This document shows, piece after piece, positions 20,766-32,700 of a stretch of DNA of 64,000 bases. The position numbers were made by a program, and so were the translations under genes. Source of the stretch: Skeletonema tropicum. Lineage: Eukaryota; Bacillariophyta; Thalassiosirophyceae; Thalassiosirales; Thalassiosiraceae. Under the pieces are notes generated by a model. It saw only the letters and a program-made list of their open reading frames with translations. It was not told the DNA's origin and made no database searches. The stretch covers positions 1-64,000 of the forward strand of contig JAWZXG010000024.1 in the NCBI GenBank assembly GCA_037178625.1, written 5' to 3'. The first letter of the stretch is position 1. Each line of letters begins with the position of its first letter.

Positions 20766-23700
20766 ATGCAAGAACATCAAAATTATAGGCAAGGTGAACA
20801 GCAAAATCATTGCGCAACAGGTGGTGACGGTGATACACAACAAATGCCACCACCGATTGACATTATCGAATTTGAAAGCAGTGGGGAGTTTACTGCCCCT
20901 AAAACTGCGGCCTCCTCGCAGCATGTTGATTATCGTCAACCGCATCAATTATTAAATAATGCCGATGGGCGGGAAGATCAGGATAGAATTTTGGCTCAGA
21001 ATGAAGACCGTCATCACGGTGAAAGCTGTCGAGATAATGACAGAGGGCGTCGACACAATGGTATTAATATACCTGAGCGCCGAGAAAAGAAAGGAGATGA
21101 AGATAGCATTGCGAGTAGAGATGAATCTGCCCAGACAAATAATATCATGAGAGGCGTTCGGGGCATATTTTTGATTATTGCCATGTTGATATTATTAGGT
21201 GAGGTTTAGTACTCTCATGATTTTATGTTTCATGTCACAACAAATCCATGCCAAAGTCAATCTAACTTTTGCTCCTCGTATTCACCTCTTCAAACGACCG
21301 GTGGAATAATTAATTGGGCAAAGTCGCTCCGATACTCTTCCTCACACGACATCAAAGAAGTGTCAGAGAAGAGATAACTCGGTCCACAACAAATTCTGCA
21401 GATCCCCCGCCTGAAATAACGAATAAGTATTTACAAATTGCAGAGGGCGAAATTGCAGAGGGCGAAGAATTAATAATTCTGCCAGATCTTCGTGCCGGTG
21501 ACAGTTCAATGCAGTGGACCGAACCCTCGAATCCTCTCAATACTGATATTGAATCATCGGAACAGAATTCTCTCCCGATTCATCCAAAAACTAGGTCAAC
21601 TGCGGATCTACAAGCATGCATGTGCAATCTTAGACGCCAGTGCATGTCAGAAAATGTTGTAATGAAAGGCAAAGCATTCCTGATTTGCGTTTACTATCCG
21701 GAGGAGGGAGGGGGGGATCAAGCTCGTCGTTTGCAACATATCCCGTACATGAATGTTACACACTCGGCAACAGGAACGATTTTTGAACCGATCACTTCAG
21801 ATTACACACGGACAGGAAATTTAATAGCTACATACATGAGCCCATGGATGACAGTTTGGAGCTACGATGACTCTACGTTCATGACGCTTCGTTTGGAGCA
21901 ATTGCTTGACTTCTGGTTTGAATCCAAAGGAACAGTCGATTTCGCTGGTGAAGTGCTAGTTCAGACAGACGGAGATGTTACGGATCCGCTTGACTCCGAT
22001 GTCATGCCCAGGAGGGAACGCAAAGAATATTTCCACCTGACTGCTCTATTGATGGATAACCCTCCTTGTGAATCTTCTATACCTGGCAGCTTATCAGTGT
22101 CGATACATGAAGGGAATTCAATTGTTTTTGCATGCACATGTGATGATACGCACTCTTGCATTGATTTGAATTTTGACTTACCTGATGAGAGCGCTGCTGC
22201 CTCAATGCGGATATGCATCATTCCTCAACAGGGCAATGATGAAACAGTAGACATTGTCAGGATCACGCAGCTGAGACTGGATAAAGAAGGTCCTTGCGGA
22301 TTTCCTTTCGACGTGGTCAGTGATGGTGTGGCGAGTCCGCTTGCAACAATAGAAGAGGTGAAGGGTGACAACAATTCTGGTGTGACAATGTTGGTTGCTA
22401 CAATTATTCTCTTTCCGCCTCAGGTCCTCAATCCATCATCGATCACTGTGTATGGGACTGTCGAAGTACAGTTGCCTGATTCTCAGTTTCAGGAAGTTCC
22501 CTTCGGAACACTACGCAATGCTGTTGCAGCAAATGAGCCAACGTCGCTGGTTTCTTGCCTTTGTGAGCCGAGTTGTCAACCCAGTTTCATTTCGTCGAAA
22601 TCGTTACAGCCATCAGTGGAGCCATCGTTGATTCCCTCGGCATCTGTTGGGCCATCTTCAATGCCGAGTGGAATGCCAACAAAGTCAAGTGAGCCAAGTT
22701 CTCAACCCAGTTTCATTCCGTCTAAATCAGTACAGCCATCAATGGAGCCATCGTTGAATCCATCAGCATCTGTTGGGCCATCTTCAATGCCGAGTGGAAT
22801 GCCCTCAAAGTCAAGTGAGCCGAGTTCTCAACCCAGTTTCATTCCGTCTAAATCAGTGGGGCCGTCGTTGAATCCCTCGGCATCTGTTGGGCCATCTTCA
22901 ATGCCGAGTGGAATGCCCTCAAAGTCAAGTGAGCCGAGTTCTCAACCCAGTTTTATTCCGTCTAAATCAGCACAGCCATGTGATGATTTGAATTATGAGT
23001 GCATTGCTGATCCATCGCCATTGCTTCCAAATGAGCGTGTAAAACTCTGCCTTTGGGCCAGACCACAAACTTCTGCATTCAAAAGTGGAAGTGTGAACGT
23101 TTTGATGGTTCAGAACAGCAACAAAAACTTGATTGTGAGAGGAGACGTTGCTGAGGGCACAGGAACAACCATTCCCTTCAAGAATGAGACATTGATGGTT
23201 ATTGAAACATTCTTAGACGCTGCTTTTGATATGTCTCAGAACTTCGTGGAGTTCAATAGTTTCGCTGTGTTAGACACAGCTAGCTTCTCAAACGATGTTA
23301 CATCATATCTACGTCTACCACTCTACACTGAACCCAATAACATCATGCCTTCTGCGTCTCCATCGTTTTCTCATCGCCCGACATATGAGCCAACAGAGGA
23401 GCAGACTATTAGGCTAGAATACTGCCAATGCGATAATGGTAGGAATTGTTTGGGAGTAGAAAGTGTCACTCTGACTCAATATGAAAGAAATATTCGTATT
23501 TGTTTCAAGGTATTGCCCTCAAATGCTCAAGTGGTTGGTACTATTTTGGCATCAAATTCAGCGGTGTCGATACCATTGACGACATTGCTTGATTCGGACA
23601 TGGATGGAGGACTAATAACTGGTGAGGCCCCCGATGAGTCGTTCGAATCTTCTATGGGCTCACAGTTCGAGGTCTTGGGGAAATTTAGCGTAGTTGAAGG

Positions 23701-26700
23701 TGACAGGAATGCTGCATTAGGCCTTTCTGTCATTTACAAGGTAGAATCTGTTGAGTCATCGGCTTACTGCTCATCGTCACCGGCACAGCTTCATGCTTGC
23801 GCTTGTCAGTGTGACAACAATAACAACTGCGTCGATGGATTGATCCAGACTCTAGCATCACGAGGTGCGTATTTCCAATTGATTAGAATCGTCTTTGTCT
23901 TGTTAGTCCAACTGATCGTCATTCCTATCTTGCCATTGCACCGCAGATGTTCGCCTTTGCGTCTTCTCTTCACCGTCTGGAACGAAGATCGATCAAGTAA
24001 ACGCTCTTTTTCTCGAGACTATGTCAGGGGACAGAAAGGTTTCAGAGTCATTTTTGCAGATCGTTATTCGTGACGATAAACCTGAAACTGCTGAAACTTC
24101 CTTAACCACAACCCCTGGTGGACCTGGTTCTTCGTTGCGTGTCATCACAACCTCTCTGGAGGAAGCCTTCTTTTCGGACCTAACTGGCTCGCGCGTTGTG
24201 CAAGCAAGGGGATCTGCAACAGTGTTTCGGGAAGGTGATGGATATAGCCAGAATGTAGAGATAAATGCAGTTGCATTGACCATCACGCAGGAATTAACAC
24301 CAGAGCCATCGCGTCTTCCAACCCCTGCACCAACAACTTTGAAACCAACGCCAGTTCCTTCTACTACAAAGCCAACTCCAAGACCGACATCAGCGCCTTC
24401 ACATCTTCCCACTTCGCCGCCTACTCCTCAGCCAACCAATGTAGTCACTTCATCTCCCGCAATTACTTTAACAGCTCCGCCTTCTTCGAGACCTCCATCT
24501 TCTGGACCGACTAGTCAGCCAACGCCTTCTCCAACACTTAATCCCACCATGCCTCCATCTCCTGGACCAACCAATCAGCCCACGCCTTCTCCAACACCAA
24601 ATCCTACCATGCCTCCATCTTTACCGCCCACTAATCAGCCAACCTCTTCTCCAACATCAAATCCTACCATGCCTCCATCTTTACCGCCCACTAATCAGCC
24701 AACCTCTTCTCCAACATCAAATCCTACCATGCCTCCATCTTCTGCACCGACAAATCAGCCAACCTCTTCTCCAACATCAAATCCTACCATGCCTCCATCT
24801 TCTGCACCGACAAATCAGCCATCACCTTCTCCAACATCAAATCCTACCATGCCTCCATCTCCTGTGCCCACAAATCAGCCATCACCTTCTCCAACATCAA
24901 ATCCTACCATGCCTCCATCTCCTGTGCCCACAAATCAGCCGACGCGTTCTCCAACATCAAATCCTACCATGCCTCCATCTCCTGCACCGACAAATCAGCC
25001 ATCACCTCCTCCAACACTAAGTCCTTCCATGCCTCCATCTCCTGGACCAACCAATCAGCCGACGCGTTCTCCAGCACCATCTCTCCGGCCATCGTTGAAT
25101 CCCTCTGCGTCTGATGAGCCGTCTTTAATGCCGAGTGGATCTCCGTCAAAGTCGGGTACGCCGAGTGCACAGCCAAGTATAGTGCCTTCTAAATCTTCAC
25201 AGCCATCATTGCAGCATAGCTTGGCTCCCTCTGCGTCTGGTGAGCCATCTTTACTGCCGAGTGGAACTCCATCAAAGTCGGGTACGCCGAGTGCACAGCC
25301 AAGTATTGTGCCTTCTAAATCTGCTAAACCATCATCAGAGCCTAGTTCAAACCCCTCAGCGTCTGGTGAGCCAACGTTAATGCCGAGTGAATCTCCCTCA
25401 AAGTCAAGTGAGCCGAGTAGTCAGCCAAGTATTGTACCTTCAAAATCTGTGCAGCCATCATCAAAGCCTAGTTTGGCTCCCTCTATGTCTGGTGAGCCAT
25501 CTTCAATGCCGAGTGAATCTCCCTCTAACACAGTTGCGCCGAGTGGTCAGCCAACTGTACCTCCATCAAAGTCAAGTGTGCCAAGTTTTCAGCCAAGCAT
25601 GGTGCCATCTAAATCTTCAAAGCCATCAACAGAACCTAGTTTGGCTCCCTCTCAGTCTGGTGAGCCATCTTACAACCCCACTGAGGCTCCCTCAACATCA
25701 AATTCACCAAGTTCTATGCAAAGTTCATTTCCATCAAGATCTCCGCAGCCATCACAGAGATACGAACCATCATTGCCACCCTCAGCATCTGCGCAACCAT
25801 CATCAAAGCCCAGTTTGAGCCCATCTGGAGCACCGTCTTCAACTCCCTCGTCCAATCCATCCTCTTCTGGTGCGCCTTCGTCTCAACCAAGTAGCACCCC
25901 TTCAAAATCGAGCCAGCCTTCATCGGAGCCCAGTTTGGGCCCATCTGCATCTGGAGCACCGTCTTCAACTCCCTCATTGAATCCATCCTCTTCTGGTGCG
26001 CCTTCGTCTCAACCAAGTAGCACCCCTTCAAAATCGAGCCAGCCTTCGTCGGAGCCCAGTTTGGGCCCATCTGCATCTGGAGCACCGTCTTCAACTCCCT
26101 CTTCGAATCCATCCTCTTCTGGTGCGCCTTCGTCTCAACCAAGTAGCACCCCTTCAAAATCGAGCCAGCCTTCGTCGGAGCCCAGTTTGGGCCCATCTGC
26201 ATCTGGAGCACCGTCTTCAACTCCCTCATTGAATCCATCCTCTTCTGGTGTGCCTTCGTCTCAACCAAGTAGCACCCCTTCAAAATCGAGCCAGCCTTCG
26301 TCGGAGCCCAGTTTGGGCCCATCTGCATCTGGAGCACCGTCTTCAACTCCCTCATTGAATCCATCCTCTTCTGGTGTGCCTTCGTCTCAACCAAGTAGCA
26401 CCCCTTCAAAATCGAGCCAGCCTTCGTCGGAGCCCAGTTTGGGCCCATCTGCATCTGGAGCACCGTCTTCAACTCCCTCATTGAATCCATCCTCTTCTGG
26501 TGTGCCTTCGTCTCAACCAAGTAGCACCCCTTCAAAATCGAGCCAGCCTTCGTCGGAGCCCAGTTTGGGCCCATCTGCATCTGGAGCACCGTCTTCAACT
26601 CCCTCGTCCAATCCATCCTCTTCTGGTGCTCCTTCGTCTCAACCAAGTAGCACCCCTTCAAAATCGAGCCAGCCTTCGTCGGAGCCCAGTTTGGGCCCAT

Positions 26701-29700
26701 CTGCATCTGGAGCACCGTCTTCAACTCCCTCATTGAATCCATCCTCTTCTGGTGTGCCTTCGTCTCAACCAAGTAGCACCCCTTCAAAATCGAGCCAGCC
26801 TTCGTCGGAGCCCAGTTTGGGCCCATCTGCATCCGGAGCACCGTCTTCAACTCCCTCGTCCAATCCATCCTCTTCTGGTGCTCCTTCGTCTCAACCAAGT
26901 AGCACCCCTTCAAAATCGAGCCAGCCTTCGTCGGAGCCCAGTTTGGGCCCATCTGCATCTGAAGCACCGTCTTCAACTCCCTCGTCCAATCCATCCTCTT
27001 CTGGTGTGCCTTCGTCTCAACCAAGTAGCACCCCTTCAAAATCGAGCCAGCCTTCGTCGGAGCCCAGTTTGGGCCCATCTGCATCTGGAGCACCGTCTTC
27101 AACTCCCTCGTCCAATCCATCCTCTTCTGGTGTGCCTTCGTCTCAACCAAGTAGCACCCCTTCAAAATCGAGCCAGCCTTCGTCGGAGCCCAGTTTGGGC
27201 CCATCTGCATCTGGAGCACCGTCTTCAACTCCCTCGTCCAATCCATCCTCTTCTGGTGTGCCTTCGTCTCAACCAAGTAGCACCCCTTCAAAATCGAGCC
27301 AGCCTTCGTCGGAGCCCAGTTTGGGCCCATCTGCATCTGGAGCACCGTCTTCAACTCCCTCGTCCAATCCATCCTCTTCTGGTGTGCCTTCGTCTCAACC
27401 AAGTAGCACCCCTTCAAAATCGAGCCAGCCTTCGTCGGAGCCCAGTTTGGGCCCATCTGCATCTGGAGCACCGTCTTCAACTCCCTCGTCCAATCCATCC
27501 TCTTCTGGTGTGCCTTCGTCTCAACCAAGTAGCACCCCTTCAAAATCGAGCCAGCCTTCGTCGGAGCCCAGTTTGGGCCCATCTGCATCTGGAGCACCGT
27601 CTTCAACTCCCTCGTCCAATCCATCCTCTTCTGGTGTGCCTTCGTCTCAACCAAGTAGCACCCCTTCAAAATCGAGCCAGCCTTCGTCGGAGCCCAGTTT
27701 GGGCCCATCTGCATCTGGAGCACCGTCTTCAACTCCCTCGTCCAATCCATCCTCTTCTGGTGTGCCTTCGTCTCAACCAAGTAGCACCCCTTCAAAATCG
27801 AGCCAGCCTTCGTCGGAGCCCAGTTTGGGCCCATCTGCATCTGGAGCACCGTCTTCAACTCCCTCGTCCAATCCATCCTCTTCTGGTGCTCCTTCGTCTC
27901 AACCAAGTAGCACCCCTTCAAAATCGAGCCAGCCTTCGTCGGAGCCCAGTTTGGGCCCATCTGCATCTGGAGCACCGTCTTCAACTCCCTCGTCCAATCC
28001 ATCCTCTTCTGGTGTGCCTTCGTCTCAACCAAGTAGCACCCCTTCAAAATCGAGCCAGCCTTCGTCGGAGCCCAGTTTGGGCCCATCTGCATCTGGAGCA
28101 CCGTCTTCAACTCCCTCGTCCAATCCATCCTCTTCTGGTGCTCCTTCGTCTCAACCAAGTAGCACCCCTTCAAAATCGAGCCAGCCTTCGTCGGAGCCCA
28201 GTTTGGGCCCATCTGCATCTGGAGCACCGTCTTCAACTCCCTCGTCCAATCCATCCTCTTCTGGTGCTCCTTCGTCTCAACCAAGTAGCACCCCTTCAAA
28301 ATCGAGCCAGCCTTCGTCGGAGCCCAGTTTGGGCCCATCTGCATCTGGAGCACCGTCTTCAACTCCCTCGTCCAATCCATCCTCTTCTGGTGCGCCTTCA
28401 TCGGTTCCAAGTTCAAGCCCTTTGGTGTCCCCATCTCTCTTGCCTAGCGGATCTCCGTCAAAGTCTTTTTCGCCAAGTGCACATCCGAGTTTTTGGCCTT
28501 CTAAGTCTCTACAGCCATCATCAATGCCTAGTTCGAATCCCTCGACGTCTCCATCTTCATTGCCCTAGTGGATCTCCGTCAAAGTCGGGTTCGCCAAGTG
28601 CACAGCCAAGTTTTGGGCCTTCTATGTCTGTGCAGCCATCATCACGTCCTAGTTTGAACCCCTCGGAGTCTCCATCTTCAGTGCCCAGTGGATCTCCGTC
28701 AAAGTCTTTTTCGCCAAGTGCACAGCCAAGTTTTGGGTCCTTCTAAGTCTGTGCAGCCATCATCACGTCCTAGTTTGAACCCCTCTGAGTCTCTATCTCT
28801 CATTCCCAGTGGATCTCCGTCAAAGTCGGGTTCGCCAAGTGCACAGCCAAGTTTTGGGCCTTCTAAGTCTCTACAGCCATCATCACGTCCTAGTTTGAAC
28901 CCCTCGGAGTCTCCATCTTCAGTGCCCAGTGGATCTCCGTCAAAGTCGGGTTCGCCAAGTGCACAGCCAAGTTTTGGGCCTTCTAAGTCTGTGCAGCCAT
29001 CATCACGTCCTAGTTTGAACCCCTCGGAGTCTCTATCTTCAGTGCCCAGTGGATCTCCGTCAAAGTCGGGTTCGCCAAGTGCACAGCCAAGTTTTGGGCC
29101 TTCTAAGTCTCTACAGCCATCATCAATTCCTAGTTCGAACCCTTCGGCGTCTCTATCTCTCATTCCCAGTGGATCTCCGTCAAAGTCGGGTTCGCCAAGT
29201 GCACAGCCGAGTTTTGGGCCTTCGAAGTCTGCGCAGCCATCTTTAAAGCCTAGCTCGAATCCCTCGGCTTCTCCATCTTCAATGCCTAGTGGATCTCCGT
29301 CAAAGTCGGGTTCGCCAAGTGCACTGCCAAGTTTCATTCCGTCTGAATCTGCGCAACCCTCACATTTGCCTTCATTGGCTCCTTCGGCATCTGTTGTTCC
29401 GTCGTTTACACTGAGTGCATTGCCCTCAATGTCCAATTCGCCGAGTTCTCAACCAAGTTTTATTCCAACTGAATCTGCGCAGCCATCACACATGCCATCA
29501 TTGGCTCCCTTGGCATCTGGTATGCCATCATCTTTTCCGAGTTCTCTGCCAAGTGTGGCCCCACCATCTGGACCTCAATTCGCTTTTTTCGATTCTGCGC
29601 TTGGTGCACCCAGATGTAGTATTGGTTCGTCATGTGACTCAGGAATTCTTCTGGATGGTCGAGGAACTATGACAAATGGGATTGAACCCAATAGACCAAA

Positions 29701-32700
29701 CACCTTGAACTCTTGTAATGATGGAGATTTGGGAGTGTACCACATTGATGAATCTCTTGACAAGATTGTTGTGACGCAGACCTCTGGCAGTGGTGATGAC
29801 TTTACTGAGGGTGTTGTTGTTACCATCTCAGCGACTGTTTGGTGTTGGAATACTGGATCTAGCGATTATATCGCCTTTTATTATGCAAGTGACGCTTCAG
29901 ATCCTGTCTGGATTCAGATTGGTGAAAATCAACAGTGTGGAGGTGGAGGAGTGCAAATCATGACAGCTTCGTATACGTTACCCCAGGGGTCATTGCAAGC
30001 TGTTCGTGCGAATTTTATGTATCTGAGTAAGACTGCGAATACGAATAGTTGCACGAATGGCGGCTATGATGACACGGATGACTTGGTAATCTCAGTCAAA
30101 CCAAACCAAAATTTCAGTCCTCCGATGATGTTACCTCAAAATGTATCGCCTTCAATATCAAGTGAGTCGAGTTTTCAGAGCAGCGATGTTCCTTCCGAAT
30201 CTGCTCAGCCTTCTTCTGAGCCATCGTTGATTCCCTCGGCATCTCGTCAACCATTTGAATCGCCTTCAGTATCAAGTGAACCGAGTTTTCAGAGCAGCGA
30301 CGTTCCTTCCGAATCTGCTCAGCCTTCTGAGTCTGAGTCATCGTTGAATCCCTCGGCATCTCGTCAACCATCATTTCTACCCAGTGAATCGCCTTCAATT
30401 TCAATATCGAGTGAACCATCGTCTCAGCCTAGTGTCGCTCCTACCGTATCAGCTTGGCCATCAGTGGAGCCATCGTTGAATCCCTCGTCATCTCGTCAGC
30501 CAACATTTCTACCTAGTGAATCGCCGTCAATATCAAGTGAGTCGAGTTTTCAGAGCAGCGATGTTCCTTCCGAATCTGCTCAGCCTTCTTCTGAGCCATC
30601 GTTGATTCCCTCGGCATCTCGTCAACCATTTGAATCGCCTTCAGTATCAAGTAAACCGAGTTTTCAGAGCAGCGACGTTCCTTCCGAATCTGCTCAGCCT
30701 TCTTCTGAGTCTGAGTCATCGTTGATTCCCTCGGCACCTCGTCAACCATCATTTCTACCCAGTGAATCGCCTTCAATTTCAATATCGAGTGAACCATCGT
30801 CTCAGCCTAGTTTGGATCCTGCCATATCAGCTCAGCCATCAGTGGAGCCATCGTTGAATCCCTCGTCATCTCGTCAGCCAACATTTCTACCTAGTGAATC
30901 GCCGTCAATATCAAGTGAACCAAGTCAACCTGCTCAGTCATTTCCACCTAGTGAATTGCCTTCGAAACCAAATGAGCCACCGTCTCAGCCTAGTGTGGCT
31001 CCTTCCGAATCAGCTCAGATATCGTTGAATCCCTCCGTACCTGGTGAATTGCCTTCTAAGTCAAGTGAACAAAGTTTTAAGCCGAGTTTTGATCCATCAA
31101 AATCTACCCAACCGACAAGTTCGCCATCGTCGAAGCCATCCGATAGTCCAACATCTGCTCCTACAGGCACTCCCACTACATCGACGCCGACGAGTTATCC
31201 ATCGTCGAAGCCATCCGATATCCTAACGTCTGCTCCTACAGGCACTCCCACTACATCGACGCCGACGAGTTATCCGTCGTCGAAGCCATCCGATAGTCAA
31301 ACATCTGCTCCTACAGGCACTCCCACTACATCGACGCCGACGAGTTATCCGTCGTCAAAGCCATCCGATAGTCCAACATCTGCTCCTACAGGTACTCCCA
31401 CTACATCGACGCCGACGAGTTCTCCGTCGTCGAAGCCATCCGATAGTCCAACATCTGCTCCTACAGGCACTCCCACTACATCGACGCCGACGAGTTATCC
31501 GTCGTCAAAGCCATCCGATAGTCCAACATCTGCTCCTACAGGCACTCCCACTACATCGACGCCGACGAGTTATCCGTCGTCAAAGCCATCCGATAGTCCA
31601 ACATCTGCTCCTACAGGTACTCCCACTACATCGACGCCGACGAGTTCTCCGTCGTCGAAGCCATCCGATAGTCCAACATCTGCTCCTACAGGCACTCCCA
31701 CTACATCGACGCCGACGAGTTATCCGTCGTCAAAGCCATCCGATAGTCCAACATCTGCTCCTACAGGCACTCCCACTACATCGACGCCGACGAGTTATCC
31801 GTCGTCAAAGCCATCTAGTAGCCCATCATCCATGCCAACAGGTACTCCGACGCCAGCACCTCTTACTAATCCGACATCAGCACCTTTGTCATCTGCAACA
31901 AATTTTCCTTTTATTTCTGGTAGTCAATGCGGACCTCAACTCATGAACTACTCTTATATGGGGAAAGGAATGTGCACGAATGCTGAAGGTGAGATACATA
32001 ACTTACTTCGATTTGATGACGTTGTGATTGGAAGTGCTTGTGCCACCGCCTGTAACTGCGTGTCACAGTCACAGGGAGTGACTCTACAGGGGTTTGATCT
32101 TGACTCTCTGAATGGTCAATGCAGATGCCGTGTAGACAGTGGAGTTGATTTGAAGTTGGCGAAGACTGAATGCAATGCGAGCGCGAGGAATCAAAACAAA
32201 GGTGGTTTTGGGGAAGTTGCAGGTACGAGTACAGGTGCCAACGACACTAAAAGATATTGCTGCTACAAATATGACCCAATGATGAATCCTCCAATACCTC
32301 CGCCAACGGTCACTCCCACAACAACTACATCCCAGCTAACAAGTTCTCCTTCACCAAAGCCATCTGATAGCCCAACATCTGCTCCCACTTCCATTACATC
32401 CAAGCCAACAAGTTCTCCTCTGTTAATGCCATCTACTAGCCCATCTGTCACTCCAACTTCCCCTCCATCAAAGCCGACAAGCTCTCCTTCATCAAATCCA
32501 TCTGATAGCCCAACATCTACTCCAACTCCAGCAGACACCCCCACTTCCATTACATCGAAGCCGACAACTTTTCCTACGCTGGGGCCATCTGATAGTCCAG
32601 TGGCTAGTCCCACTACGTCAACGCCGATAAGCTCTCCTTCGTCCAAGCCATCTGCTAGCGCAACATCTGCTCCATCAACGACTTCCATTTCATCGAAGCC

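Noticed and set aside
24541..28400. Regular repeats considered as a CRISPR-like array
   Set aside because: Units are contiguous and coding, without unique spacers, in a eukaryotic gene.
25714..28434. A 906-codon open frame on the minus strand
   Set aside because: The 126-bp repeat length is a multiple of three, so any stop-free unit stays open through all 20 units. It is the antisense shadow of the PS-repeat exon, with no motif and no support outside the array.
26752..28746. A 664-codon plus-strand frame rich in Leu/Arg/His
   Set aside because: Most of it is the +1 frame of the 126-bp array. Only its last part (from about 28567 to 28738) is real PS-repeat coding, reached because of a single-base insertion.
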